From: Bacillaceae bacterium Marseille-Q3522
GTDB taxonomy: Bacteria; Bacillota; Bacilli; Bacillales; Cytobacillaceae
Direction of reading: 5' to 3'
Length of the DNA stretch: 64,000 bases
NCBI GenBank assembly: GCA_017898095.1
Contig: JAGKQJ010000002.1
Span: 38,357-102,356 of the forward strand
The translations under genes were made by a program, and so were the position numbers. The notes under the pieces are model-generated. The model ran no database searches and had not been told where the DNA came from. It was given only the letters and a program-made list of their open reading frames with translations. Positions 17,101 to 25,981 of the stretch are shown piece after piece (positions within the stretch are counted from its first letter, which is position 1; each line of letters begins with the position of its first letter).

Positions 17101-19055
17101 ACTTCCGCGGATATGTCGTTTACAGTTCCTGTAAGCGTGTTTACGGTCGTTTGGTCGGCTTTTAGTGAGATTGCTGAAGCGTTAGCATCGATATCCAATC
17201 GCTGTTGTGAAACTTCGCCGTCCAGTGCTGTAAGCTGTGTAATGGTAGTGGACATCGTGCCGTTTAACTCGTCCACATCCTGCGTAATGGTTGTAATCGT
17301 GCCACCTTGCTGTTGTAAAAGAGTCTCATTGTCGCTAACCCGTTGCTGTAAATCAATTTTAGCTTGGTTTAAGCCGTCAACCGTTGTATTTATGTCAGTA
17401 ATGTCGATATTAATATCGTCGATTTGCGTATTTACATTGGTTACAACGGTATCGATACGGGTCTGTAAATCTTGCCGGGCGGCGGCGACTTCATCCGCTG
17501 TGTATTGTCTTGCTTCTTGGACATCTGCATCGACATCGGCAACCCATTGCCCGTTACGGTAGATATACTTTTTCGTTGCTCCGTCTGCCATCACTCGGAG
17601 CCAAGTGCTGTTTTCGGGTATTGGCGGTTCGGGAGCAATAGCACCGAAATACGTATTTGGCTTGTTATTGGCTATCTCTTTCGCTTCATCCGCCGTCGTA
17701 TCGTCCGTATATTTGCTACTAGGCGCCCAGTCTGCTTGATTAAATGCTTCGGTCACTGTACGGGATGTTACACACGTTAGGATGTCTCCTGTGCTTCCCT
17801 GCGTCCACGTGTCGCCTGTATCATATGGCGGAATAGGCTGTGTGAGAAAGTTTCTTCTCTTCGATGCGGCAACCTCTGCGGCTTCTTGTGCTTTCTCGTC
17901 TGCTTGATCGGCTTTTTGCTGTGCCTGTTCAGCAGCTTCTTTTATCGCGGCAGCTGTAGCAGCATCTGCCTTCTGCTGCATGAGTTTCCGCAGCAGGCTA
18001 ATCTGTGCAAGCAGATCTGCACGGCTGTATTCGACAAAGTTACCAATTTTAAAATCGACAATCCGATTCGTGATAGGGTTGCTCTTAACTTCGTCTATAC
18101 GTGCTTCTAAGTATAGCGGAGGTGTGTAACCGTCATCCTTAATCCGGACAGTTTGCCCTTTTCTGATTTTCTCGTGCGATCTGCCGAATATATGTTCTAT
18201 ACTTGCGGCAGTGCATTCATAAGAAACGGCTGCATTAATACGTTTTTCTAATTCGTTTTCGGTCAATGTACGCAGTCTATCTTCCGTCATGTCTTGGTCG
18301 GTTGATTGCGGCTCATAAGCTTCTATGAGATGCTGCCCGTTTCTGCCCCATCGCTGTAATGCGTCCTGATCTTCAACCAAAACCGTTAGACGGGTTCCGT
18401 CCGATCGTTCAGGCCCGACACCAAGAAGCGCGGTTACGATACGTGAGCTGTCCTCTTTTCTCCTAACGTCAATAAGGTCTTTGCCGAACACAATTTCTTT
18501 GCCCTCAAAGCCGGCAATTTGGCGCTTCATATCGACGTATCTACCTACGACTTTGTTCCCATATACTTCAACCCTGTACGAGATTTCCAATTCAAATTCA
18601 GCAGCGATTGTCTGCAACAAAGCTAACGGATTCGTGTAATCGTCGATGTTAAGCGTACGGATATGCGTGTATTCAATCTCGCCTGCTTGCCATTCCGCCC
18701 CTACCAACGCAAAGTCTACGGCAGTCGCAGACGTTGCTCCTTCAAGCGTTGTTGGCTCAATAACTTTCGACTTAGAAAGATCAACATAACTAGCGTTAGA
18801 ACGGATGAGTTTTTGATTACGTTTATTCTGCTCTGCATAGTTGATGATAAACTCATGAAAAAAACCGTCATTGTCCTGCAACAATAAACGGTTTCTCTTT
18901 TCAAGCAGATCGAATTTTTTTAAAGCATAGAAATCGAAATGGTTCTTATTGCTAAGTGAGTCGAGACGTTCGGCATTTGTAAACTCCCCCTTCTCGCTAT
19001 TAAGCGTGTTTAGGATTGTGTCATTCTGCCTGTCAAGTATATGCACTAAAACCAT
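14151..19055 (-). CDS. Tail-tip endopeptidase/fibre protein, 1634 residues
   Basis: Residues 1-360 are the prophage-tail endopeptidase (Tal-like) domain that caps the tail. After a helical stretch (about 355-395) comes a GDTWTQGSTGDILTC module, then long coiled coils with repeated 'V..L...V..I...V' heptads. Two carbohydrate-binding-like beta modules start GGRNLIQNS and GSQNLLNRT and end in IPWSPAPED and VGNWSPSIAD; these probably bind cell-wall sugars. The C-terminus (ESKYGITDF...HMGLIYDEAPEILK...) followed by a heptad coil resembles an intramolecular chaperone of the S74 type. Overlaps the Dit gene by 10 bases. Likely the receptor-binding protein. Confidence 0.8.
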   Translation of the reverse strand: MVLVHILDRQNDTILNTLNSEKGEFTNAERLDSLSNKNHFDFYALKKFDLLEKRNRLLLQDNDGFFHEFIINYAEQNKRNQKLIRSNASYVDLSKSKVIEPTTLEGATSATAVDFALVGAEWQAGEIEYTHIRTLNIDDYTNPLALLQTIAAEFELEISYRVEVYGNKVVGRYVDMKRQIAGFEGKEIVFGKDLIDVRRKEDSSRIVTALLGVGPERSDGTRLTVLVEDQDALQRWGRNGQHLIEAYEPQSTDQDMTEDRLRTLTENELEKRINAAVSYECTAASIEHIFGRSHEKIRKGQTVRIKDDGYTPPLYLEARIDEVKSNPITNRIVDFKIGNFVEYSRADLLAQISLLRKLMQQKADAATAAAIKEAAEQAQQKADQADEKAQEAAEVAASKRRNFLTQPIPPYDTGDTWTQGSTGDILTCVTSRTVTEAFNQADWAPSSKYTDDTTADEAKEIANNKPNTYFGAIAPEPPIPENSTWLRVMADGATKKYIYRNGQWVADVDADVQEARQYTADEVAAARQDLQTRIDTVVTNVNTQIDDINIDITDINTTVDGLNQAKIDLQQRVSDNETLLQQQGGTITTITQDVDELNGTMSTTITQLTALDGEVSQQRLDIDANASAISLKADQTTVNTLTGTVNDISAEVEVQAGQIALKANADSVYTKTETDDKLGDKVNLTVYNSKMAELDVSMDGISGRVADTETQINGINGDIDSINSDITTLDVRADGFQTSVTSLRTDLDGLQIGGRNLIQNSLTLTRNDLQSYGFLGTGNAKSLVDITTPEGVTDKAVRISIHVSTSNPIFRLYRVVRKPGTYTYSVWYKTGVSGSNQTFSTDICDSNGKFLTATDNWQKVVITAEVSESRFNGGAVYNFIDIEVTRGHAVIFYHPMLVDGNKEIPWSPAPEDTDTAIGNVQQYASSIDQKADSIELSVNTLTQTVDGHTSSISSADTRIGVLEESIELKAESSTVESLQGQVTSVSNQVSSLQVDVGGISTSVSDLRGDFDGMEIGSQNLLNRTGMENDTHNLSGAIGANTNTTLEFVDEPNAPYGRAIKLTRTDTNTASGGRYWIVIPKHYAYQGDKRAWSVYVKGSGVWRIGCETGGQKVLTLTDAWKKITHSFIANSSGYKQFTFYRESGHTGGTVIFHSLIMAEGTEVGNWSPSIADIDGQFSSMQTSIEETAQQIALKANSTTVDALEGRMSTAESELTVQADAISAKVDRDGVIAAINLQPGTARIQADKIQLIGAVDVLSDITGNLGTINTGTINSVNINGSVITGSVFNSIDPANDKNFIKIEDNYFRAEGEEDKYPDTEGKLYNTVTIESGNMTGTFGSVSDTGARTQKGLWEISNGGLIVDQKNYGGGFLELNVMGLYFGDSEMGTPDSAVYNYPEWDGSRLVPTLKIASEHLVLDGRVKGETVFFQNSYTDPRHGVAQALKVSGGIATDEVYLASGNLIVPGATFTFDNAPYTTHKRIRAARAIMKFMDDASCAIEFRHAADQWFTPIRAMAFEVNSTRESKYGITDFTDEVLPTIRSTSVHNYYLVGHDNRLHMGLIYDEAPEILKSTNTIDLYHMSAYLWKGLQEQYEISLKQDSKIVTLEGRLDSHDDEINRLKFELEMIKNRLADLEAA

Positions 19056-20470
19056 TCATCTCTCCACCTCACTTCTGCACTCTCTATCGCTTCTGCCGGT
19101 TCTACGACGATCGTATTTGCACCCGGTTTTAGCGGGAAATAGCTGCCGATAAAGGCTTTTTCCCGTGTGATGTCTTCGCCGTTTCGCAAGATGATGTCCC
19201 GCGTATGGTCAAACGTGACAATATCACCGGCATGTGCAAGGATCGGTACCTGGTCGACTTCCAGATCGTTCTGCCGATACACGATTATGTCGGTGATATT
19301 CATATTAGCCAGCGGGAACGCGGCCCGCTGGAAGAATCGCACTTGCAGCTGTGTGATAGGCGCTGCGGCAATCTCTTCGGTGTCCACCCACGTCTTGCGG
19401 GATTGCAGATGGAACCGCAGCCCATCATGCGGCCATATCTCCGCTGTCCATACGTTGCCCTTGCGCTTTACCCGGAAGACGCCGCCCCAATTGTTTTGGG
19501 AGTTTGCCGGGCCATCTTCGCCAATGATATCATGGTTTTTTGCCCGTATGCGGCCGTACAAAGTGCCAGAGCCGCCAAAATGCTTGGTAACTGTAAATTT
19601 GCTGACAATCGTATTGTTAGCATCAAGCACAGACACTTCGATGCTTCCCGCCTGATTTTGCCCCGGCGTCGACCGCATCCCAAAGCCCGCTTCGTACTGG
19701 AAATCTTGGACAGCTTCGGAAAGCCCTGTTTTCAGTCCAGGGCCGTGCCAACGAGTGGATGTTCCGTAATCGTCCGTATAAAACTCGTCTCCGTTTGTTT
19801 TCAGTTGCCCCATTAGGTCACCAAATTCGACACTAGAGGCCGTGATAGCTGTCCAACCCGTTGTTGTGTTGCAGTAGCTTTGCATGACCTTTGTAAGCGG
19901 GTCTGCCGGTGTCTCCTCTACCTTATTGGGCATGCCAACCATGTTAATGTTTCCTTCTCCGTCTGACACTGCGACAAAGGTTGTGTCGGATTTGATATGG
20001 ACATCTATCACCGGTTCAGTTTTGGCTGTTCCGCCTACCTCGAAGGTGCCGGCGTTGGCGAATGTGGCGACAGTTTCGTTAAGAGCAAACTTGCGTGATT
20101 TTGGGCAGATGAAATTAATGGTACCGCGGCCGAAGTTTACTATTTGCTCAGGCTCAAATGAGCCGTCTATAACGGCATAGTAAACACGTCCCGGTTCATC
20201 ATCAAAAATAAGCGGAGCTTCCTGCTCCGTAACGAGCCAAGCAGCCAAATCTTCTTCAACCTTACGCAGATCTAATTTATCCTTTCCTTCGATCGAGATC
20301 GGTTGCTGGATAACAAGCACATCTGTATCAGTGCCATCCAAATATGCACCAACCATGCCAGGGAGCCGCAACAGATTCCTTCGCACTGGTGAGAATACAG
20401 ATTTACGTCTCCCCGGCTCCATTCTCATGTATGTTTTTTTTATTCCGTTAAAAGAAAAAGAGAGTAGCAT
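19046..20470 (-). CDS. Distal tail protein (Dit) with inserted beta domain
   Basis: About 474 residues. The N-terminus (LLSFSFNGIKKTYMRMEPGRRKSVFS...) and the CPKSRKF region are the phage tail/Dit fold that forms the hub at the tail tip. The middle (about 190-400) is an extra beta-rich, possibly carbohydrate-binding domain. I set the start at 20470, with GGGGAGG just upstream inside the end of the tape measure gene. Confidence 0.82.
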   Translation of the reverse strand: MLLSFSFNGIKKTYMRMEPGRRKSVFSPVRRNLLRLPGMVGAYLDGTDTDVLVIQQPISIEGKDKLDLRKVEEDLAAWLVTEQEAPLIFDDEPGRVYYAVIDGSFEPEQIVNFGRGTINFICPKSRKFALNETVATFANAGTFEVGGTAKTEPVIDVHIKSDTTFVAVSDGEGNINMVGMPNKVEETPADPLTKVMQSYCNTTTGWTAITASSVEFGDLMGQLKTNGDEFYTDDYGTSTRWHGPGLKTGLSEAVQDFQYEAGFGMRSTPGQNQAGSIEVSVLDANNTIVSKFTVTKHFGGSGTLYGRIRAKNHDIIGEDGPANSQNNWGGVFRVKRKGNVWTAEIWPHDGLRFHLQSRKTWVDTEEIAAAPITQLQVRFFQRAAFPLANMNITDIIVYRQNDLEVDQVPILAHAGDIVTFDHTRDIILRNGEDITREKAFIGSYFPLKPGANTIVVEPAEAIESAEVRWRDEWF

Positions 20471-20474
20471 GATT

Positions 20475-23400
20475 CTACCTCCCCTCAAAAAGATTGAATC
20501 TATTTTCATTAAACTGTTGTAAATCTGTTATATCGTCTACTAGCCATCTAGCTAATTCTCTTTCATCCGGTGTAACAACTTGAATGACGACTGGTTGTTT
20601 CGGCTGAAGTGGAGCGGATTGCTGTGTAGCAGGTACTGTTACAGCACCTGTTCCAGTTAAATCGATTACTTCTCTTCCTCGCTCTGCTACATAAGCGAGT
20701 CCATCAGAAATCGTAAGCCCCCCTGTTGCCATCATCGGAATATTCCACTTTCGCAGAATTGCTTCCGTGTCGTGGTTTGGGATTACTCTTGCCCCTTTTG
20801 GCAAGTGTACGAGTTCCGGACCTCTCTCACCAACAAGTGCAAATCCTTCAGGAGCATTTCTTGTTCCAGATGCGAATGCCGATAAAGAAGGTCCACGGGT
20901 GTTAAGAAAAATAGACTTTCGTATCGGCCTTCCCAATATATCATTCAACTCATTTGCGTATTGCCTTGAACTGTCATCAATTACGATATCCTTATAAACC
21001 GTTTTACCAGCCAACGAGTTTACATTTTTTAGTTCTGTTTGAGCACCTTGCAGTTTTCCAATTTGTGAATCAAGCATCCCGACTTGCTCTTCATATTGCT
21101 CCGTCTGTATCTTTCCAGCATTATGAAGTTCTTCTAACTTGCTTCTTTCCTGCTCCAACTTTGCAATTTCTAGCTGAACCGTTGCAAGGCCCTTCCCTTT
21201 TTCTGCGTTGAGCCCGACAGTTGCAAGTATAATAGATTCATACTTGTATTTATTCTCATCCAAAAGCTTTAATTCTTGTTCGATCGTATCTATGTTTGTA
21301 TACCGGCTATCTAACTGATTAAGTAGAGTCTCGCGAGTTCTTTCTTCAGTTCGAAACTTTTCCTGAAGCCCTTGTAATTCCCGTTCTGCATGATCTACAA
21401 GTGCCTGACCTTTTACGGATTGATCGCCCTTGAGAGAATCTATTTCTCTTTCTTTTTCTGCAATCTGCAAATTTAAACTTGTGATATTTTCATAGGCTTG
21501 TTGACGGGCTAACTCTTTATTGTTTATCTCGTCGATTAATTGCTGCTTATCTTCTAATAGATCATTCTCTTTTTCAATATTATTGCTAATAGCAGCTTCA
21601 GCATCGATTTTAAGCCCTCTTAATTTCTCTTCGTTCACAAGTTTCAATTGATCGGTATTACTAGCAAAGGCATTTCCCTGATCGCTTATTGCTTTTTCTG
21701 TGTCTGGAGCTTGATCGATAATATCCTGATTTAGGCTTAAAAACTCATTCATTTCTTCGTTGGTAAATCCGGATTTTTCAAGTAATTTATTCTGCTTATC
21801 CGTTAACTCCGCGATCTTATCCGGACTCGCTGTGCTTGCTAACAAAGATTGGATGTCCAAAAATTCTAGCATCTCATCGTTAGAAAGTTTATTCTTCAAG
21901 CTTAAATCTTCGTATCGAGCGATCAATTCATCTGTTTGCTGGATTTCTTTTTGCTTTGCCTCTAACGTTTCGAAAGATACCTCGTTAAAACCTTTATAGG
22001 CCTTGCTTATTCCGACAACTGCCACCGTTGCTAATCCAAGACCTGCTATCGTCAACCCGACTGGATTCGTTAATAAACTAAGAGCACCAGCCAAGCCAGC
22101 TCTTAAACCAATTGCCTCAGTGAGAGGTGCGACTACTTTTAAGAGCGATCCAGCCCCAGATGCCACGCTTCCAAGGCCCATTACAACCGGTCCGGCTGCA
22201 GCCGCTATTCCACCCAAAACAAGAATAGTCTGACGTGCTTCCGGGGGCATGTCTGCAAAAGCTCCAGTTACGTCTCCAACGACATCCGCAACCTTTGGAA
22301 GAATATCCTCCGCTATGTCCAGCAGATCTTCTCCGACCGGCTTCATGTCAGACTGAAAGTCTCTCCATATTTTTTGCGCTCTCGCTCCAAAATTATCGTT
22401 TATTGCTTTTCCTGCTTTTCCGGAAGCATTCTGTACGTCTGCAAGTTCCCCGGTCACATTACCGAGAGAGGAAATAGCATCCGAACCGGCCTCTGTCCAA
22501 ACATCCCCGAATAGACCGGCTCCAATCTGATTCCGTTTGACCTGGTTATCCATTCCGCCCAGGGCTTTTGTGGTCGCAACCATGACATCATAGGCACTAG
22601 CATTTCCTTTTTGATACTTTTCCCACATTTCATCTGCAGAGCCGCCAAGAACGTTAAAGGATTCTTCGACATCCTCACTTCCGCTTATAAGATTATCAGT
22701 AAAGGTTTGTGTTAAAGAGGATAAAGCATCAAAATTTTCCATTCCACTTTTACTGGCTTGTATCATGAGTTCGAATGCTTGTTGACCGGTCGCACCCATT
22801 CCGTGCAAGGTCGGAGCTAGTTCCGTGAGCGCATCTGCCATATCGCCCCGGAAAACACCAGACGTATTTTGGGCTGCGTAAGTTATCATGTCTAGTGCCT
22901 GGACACCACTAAGATTAAAGTTTTTCATGACTGTGTTTACACCGGTAACGGATTCTGTCATATCCATATCGAACGTTTTTGCCAATGTTAGAACACCCTT
23001 ACTCATGTAAGCCATTTCTGTAGCTGGTATGTCACCAACAACATTATATAAAGCACTCACTGCGTCTCCAGCTTCTTGCAAGGATTCGCCAAAGCCATCT
23101 TTCCAAACATCATTTGCAACGTTAGCCAAGTCGTTAGCTTTTTCAGCTGTCAAGTCCAGCTGTGACTGTATTCTGCCAATGATCGCGTCAAAGCCATTTG
23201 CCGCTTTCCCCGCTGCAAATCCGATTCCGGCAAGCGGGAGACTGACAGCTGCAGTCATGCCTTGCCCAATATTATTCATTCGTTCTCCGGCATCTCCAAG
23301 AGACTCGCTTGCATCTCCCATTCTACGACTTAAGTTTTTCCAAGCGTTCGATTGATCGTTGATTTGACTCGTTGTCCTGGTTAATTGATCTTGCGTGCGA

Positions 23401-23735
23401 TTCATTGCAGCGACCGCACGGTTGTACGTGCCGGCAAGGCGGATAGTTTCATCCGCATCCTCGCCCTTTTCTTTCCGGCTTTGCTCATACTGACGCCGCA
23501 ATTCAGCTACCTTCTGGCGGTGTACTTCCATCGTCCTGGTTAAGATGTCTGCACGGTTTTTTAACGTGTCTAAACTGTCATCAAAGCGTGCAGCCCCAAC
23601 CGTTGTCGTTTTAAACTCCGCATTTAGCGCACTTAATCGCCGGTTCGCATTTTGCATCCCACGGGTAAAATCGATACTGTTAAGTCCAAGTGTAACGCGC
23701 AACGCTCCAATTTCTCCGGATACTCCTGTTGGCAT
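20475..23735 (-). CDS. Tail tape measure protein
   Basis: 1086 residues. N-terminal coiled coil, a phage_tail_TP901-type region (residues about 150-480), a Gly/Ala-rich hydrophobic segment (about 500-590, LGGIAAAAGPVVMGLGSVASG) and a long C-terminal coiled coil, ending with FASGTRNAPEGFALVGERGPELVHLPKGARV, a common tape-measure C-terminal motif. It sets tail length; at roughly 0.15 nm per residue a tail near 160 nm is expected. Start follows GGAGGTG. Confidence 0.93.
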   Translation of the reverse strand: MPTGVSGEIGALRVTLGLNSIDFTRGMQNANRRLSALNAEFKTTTVGAARFDDSLDTLKNRADILTRTMEVHRQKVAELRRQYEQSRKEKGEDADETIRLAGTYNRAVAAMNRTQDQLTRTTSQINDQSNAWKNLSRRMGDASESLGDAGERMNNIGQGMTAAVSLPLAGIGFAAGKAANGFDAIIGRIQSQLDLTAEKANDLANVANDVWKDGFGESLQEAGDAVSALYNVVGDIPATEMAYMSKGVLTLAKTFDMDMTESVTGVNTVMKNFNLSGVQALDMITYAAQNTSGVFRGDMADALTELAPTLHGMGATGQQAFELMIQASKSGMENFDALSSLTQTFTDNLISGSEDVEESFNVLGGSADEMWEKYQKGNASAYDVMVATTKALGGMDNQVKRNQIGAGLFGDVWTEAGSDAISSLGNVTGELADVQNASGKAGKAINDNFGARAQKIWRDFQSDMKPVGEDLLDIAEDILPKVADVVGDVTGAFADMPPEARQTILVLGGIAAAAGPVVMGLGSVASGAGSLLKVVAPLTEAIGLRAGLAGALSLLTNPVGLTIAGLGLATVAVVGISKAYKGFNEVSFETLEAKQKEIQQTDELIARYEDLSLKNKLSNDEMLEFLDIQSLLASTASPDKIAELTDKQNKLLEKSGFTNEEMNEFLSLNQDIIDQAPDTEKAISDQGNAFASNTDQLKLVNEEKLRGLKIDAEAAISNNIEKENDLLEDKQQLIDEINNKELARQQAYENITSLNLQIAEKEREIDSLKGDQSVKGQALVDHAERELQGLQEKFRTEERTRETLLNQLDSRYTNIDTIEQELKLLDENKYKYESIILATVGLNAEKGKGLATVQLEIAKLEQERSKLEELHNAGKIQTEQYEEQVGMLDSQIGKLQGAQTELKNVNSLAGKTVYKDIVIDDSSRQYANELNDILGRPIRKSIFLNTRGPSLSAFASGTRNAPEGFALVGERGPELVHLPKGARVIPNHDTEAILRKWNIPMMATGGLTISDGLAYVAERGREVIDLTGTGAVTVPATQQSAPLQPKQPVVIQVVTPDERELARWLVDDITDLQQFNENRFNLFEGR

Positions 23736-23750
23736 TTGCTCACCTCCTGC

Positions 23751-23912
23751 CTATAACCAAGGTACCTGATCGGCACTTGTAACAGTTTCTGGTTTATTGA
23801 TTTCAAACAGGTAAAATATGTCCGATTCGTCAATCTGGCTTAGTGTCCAGCCATTTTTTATCATGCTACGATAAAATTTCTTTAATAGCTGATTAGCTTC
23901 TCGAAACGTTAC
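23751..23912 (-). CDS. gpT part of the tail assembly chaperone (made by -1 frameshift)
   Basis: Directly after the gpG stop, the -1 frame is open for 53 codons (VTFREANQLLKKFYRSMIKNGW...DQVPWL-stop) and has no start of its own. The slippery heptamer A-AAA-AAG (23912-23918) sits immediately before the gpG TAA in the right phase. The fused gpGT (23751-24199, about 149 residues) is the long chaperone form needed for tail assembly around the tape measure. Confidence 0.85.
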   Translation of the reverse strand, partial: VTFREANQLLKKFYRSMIKNGWTLSQIDESDIFYLFEINKPETVTSADQVPWL

Positions 23913-24199
23913 TTTTTTCCGCTTCCCGAATCCTCCTCATCGGTTGGGAGAAACAGGTCATCTACCGTCCGCATTACCTTATCATGCGGAACGCCCTCAT
24001 AAAACTGTTCGAGAGTAAACTGATCTTTAAATGCGTACACGACAAGGCTTGCTAACTCATCAATCTCTTCTACCGTTAAATCTCTTAAGTTTTCTACTTT
24101 AGATTTCCACTCAATATATTTACGCCAAACCATCCCGTTTACAAAAGGTATTGTAAACTTTTTTTCTTTGCCATCGATAAATAGAGATAATGACTTCAT
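23909..24199 (-). CDS. Tail assembly chaperone gpG
   Basis: 96 residues (MKSLSLFIDGKEKKFTIPFVNGMVWRKYIEWK...), acidic C-terminus ending DEEDSGSGKK. Position between major tail and tape measure genes plus the frameshift site mark it as the short tail chaperone, which together with gpGT binds the tape measure protein before tube polymerisation. Confidence 0.85.
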   Translation of the reverse strand: MKSLSLFIDGKEKKFTIPFVNGMVWRKYIEWKSKVENLRDLTVEEIDELASLVVYAFKDQFTLEQFYEGVPHDKVMRTVDDLFLPTDEEDSGSGKK

Positions 24200-24220
24200 G
24201 TTTTCACTTCCCTTTCAAAG

Positions 24221-24245
24221 AAAAAGAGACAGGATAACCTGCCTC
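24221..24245 (-). terminator. Terminator between major tail gene and chaperone
   Basis: On the minus strand GAGGCAGG and CCTGTCTC form an 8-bp stem with a TTAT loop followed by TTTTTC. Partial termination would give more tail tube mRNA than chaperone mRNA. Confidence 0.7.
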
Positions 24246-24267
24246 GTGTATTAGTATCAATCCCCGT

Positions 24268-24333
24268 TCACTCCCACGATAAACTAACTGTAGTATCATC
24301 CTTTGATACTAGCGAGAGACTACGGGGCATATT
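24268..24333 (-). other. +1 frameshift extension of major tail protein (FN3 strand A-B tag)
   Basis: The tail gene ends GCG-CCC-TAA-TAT. Slipping +1 on CCC-T continues for 21 residues (N-M-P-R..., ending SKDDTTVSLSWE) to a TGA. The tail has the pattern of the first two strands of an FN3 domain, yet no remaining FN3 sequence follows before gpG. It closely parallels the extension after the capsid gene. Confidence 0.65.
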
Positions 24334-24886
24334 AGGGCGCGGGTGTTGGCTCGTAAACACTTGTAAACCAGGCTTGGGCGACAGTAGTCAACGTACTTGG
24401 TGAGTCGTGACGAGCCCGCCAATCCCCATTATCCATTGCCACGAAAGTACCGGTTATGGTGGCAGTTTCAAAGGTAACACTTTCACCCTTCGTATTACTT
24501 GTCGTGCCTGGAGGTTGAAATTTCCCTTTGTAGTAGCAATAAAATCGGAACCCGCCGTCATCAAGAGGTAGTCGAAACAACAACGCTCCGTACGGAGCAA
24601 CATCATCCGCATTATCAATGATAACCCCTTCCGTGTTTTTCGTTGTCCCCATTAGCGTGTCGTATTCCGTATCTTTTAAGTCCGCGACATTCAACGATAC
24701 AGAAATGCTCCCTAGTGCTTGCGCAACTGCAACAGCACGGTCGTCTGCGTACAAGTTTGTCACTGAAAAGTTCGGAGTGATCGTTGCATTGATTGCATCT
24801 CTAATTTTAATTGGCGTCATCCAACCATCGCCTGTGGTGTTGAGTGGTGCAAAATATAAATCTCGTAAGCCAATTACATATCCCAT
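24332..24886 (-). CDS. Major tail (tube) protein
   Basis: 184 residues of the phi13/TP901-type major tail family (MGYVIGLRDLYFAPLNTTGDGWMTPIKIRDAINATITPNFSVTNLYADDRAVAVAQALG...). Hexamers stack to form the tube. The stop lies in a CCC-TAA context that probably allows a minor, longer form. Position between the tail completion protein and gpG supports the call. Confidence 0.88.
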   Translation of the reverse strand: MGYVIGLRDLYFAPLNTTGDGWMTPIKIRDAINATITPNFSVTNLYADDRAVAVAQALGSISVSLNVADLKDTEYDTLMGTTKNTEGVIIDNADDVAPYGALLFRLPLDDGGFRFYCYYKGKFQPPGTTSNTKGESVTFETATITGTFVAMDNGDWRARHDSPSTLTTVAQAWFTSVYEPTPAP

Positions 24887-24900
24887 GTAAAATCCTCCTT

Positions 24901-25224
24901 CTATTGGGCATAATTAAAACGGAGTATCTTGTGATAAGTCTCCGTTTCGTCTTCGTATATTTCTCCTTCGTACTGCCTTATGAAACCAGTCGCTTTTAGC
25001 TTACTTTTAACCTGCTTAACAACGTCAGTATAATCAACTTGACTCCACACATCGACTTGAATAGAGTAAGCGGTTCGCTTTTCCTCATCTTCTGCAAACA
25101 GTGCTCCGCGCTGGTTATATTCAAAATAGGTGATATAGGTCGTCTCTTCACCTGGATAAGTCTGAAAAGACACCGGGATTCCGATAGGTTCGAGTGTAGA
25201 CTCTATCAGATTGTTTAGACTCAT
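24901..25224 (-). CDS. Tail completion / tail-terminator protein
   Basis: 107 residues, resembling DUF3168/SPP1 gp17-like proteins (MSLNNLIESTLEPIGIPVSFQTYPGEETTYITYFEYNQ...). These cap the tail end that meets the head. Start overlaps the previous gene by 4 bases. Confidence 0.75.
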   Translation of the reverse strand: MSLNNLIESTLEPIGIPVSFQTYPGEETTYITYFEYNQRGALFAEDEEKRTAYSIQVDVWSQVDYTDVVKQVKSKLKATGFIRQYEGEIYEDETETYHKILRFNYAQ

Positions 25225-25649
25225 AAGTTCAAGTCCTCTCTGATGACTTCAGACATTTTGTCTTGAGCTTTGCTTTTGTTATTTTCATATGCCGGTCCGA
25301 CAAATGGTTTCGCAGTCATCCTCGAATACTTACGTCCCTTATGCTTCCCATATCGTACACGTCCGGATTTACGACCGAATTCAAGGAAATACCCGTAATA
25401 AGCATCTCCCTGTTGGCTAATACCGATTTCAACCGTTTCATCATCTTTTATATTGGAAATTGCAACATTGTTTTTCAAGTTCCCTGTTCTGACTAAGCCT
25501 TTCGACACAATCTCATTTTCAATTCCGTCTTTAAAGACCTTGGCACCAGCATTCAAAGCTTTTTCTTTCGTACTTATTTCAAGTGTTTTTTGCATTTCGG
25601 TAACTCTTTGTAAAAGCTGATTCATTCCGTCCAATTGTGCTGGCATCAT
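25221..25649 (-). CDS. HK97 gp10-like head-tail joining protein
   Basis: 142 residues; the segment GDAYYGYFLEFGRKSGRVRYGKHKGRKYSRMTAKPFVGPAYENNK has the 'YG.fLEfG....ap.PFl.pA' pattern of the HK97 gp10 family. Overlaps its neighbours by 4 bases on both sides, as in other connector clusters. Confidence 0.85.
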   Translation of the reverse strand: MMPAQLDGMNQLLQRVTEMQKTLEISTKEKALNAGAKVFKDGIENEIVSKGLVRTGNLKNNVAISNIKDDETVEIGISQQGDAYYGYFLEFGRKSGRVRYGKHKGRKYSRMTAKPFVGPAYENNKSKAQDKMSEVIREDLNL

Positions 25650-25981
25650 CTCGCCTCCTTACATACAACAGTTAGTGTTTTTTTGCGCTCGTCATCCGAT
25701 AAAATAGCATCTATTTCAAAAAAACGGGTAATTTCCCCGTCTTGAAAAACGATTCTCATATCTTCCGACAAGCCTGTTCGATAACGGATAATCCAGCGGA
25801 CAGTGCGTTCATTTTGTGTTGTAGCTGCTTGGCTATACTCGCGACCGTTAACCGTTTTATTCATCGCCCACACCGCTACGACATCCTGCCAACCTTTTAC
25901 CGGGAATCTATTCTCTGTTTTCTCCTCTGGGCTTATACGTTGCTGGAAGGTGATACGATGTCTAAAATTAGCTGGATTCAT
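25646..25981 (-). CDS. Phage head closure protein
   Basis: 111 residues (MNPANFRHRITFQQRISPEEKTENRFPVKGWQDVVAVWAMNKTVNGRE...), matching SPP1 gp16-like head closure proteins: early RHRITF, central vWA..k...GRE and R....Rw.IRYR. It seals the connector after packaging. Confidence 0.88.
   Translation of the reverse strand: MNPANFRHRITFQQRISPEEKTENRFPVKGWQDVVAVWAMNKTVNGREYSQAATTQNERTVRWIIRYRTGLSEDMRIVFQDGEITRFFEIDAILSDDERKKTLTVVCKEAR

Noticed and set aside
23633..23833. 66-codon minus frame between gpG and the tape measure
   Set aside because: Different frame from the -1 extension of gpG and runs into the tape measure start; the gpT frame explains the region better.
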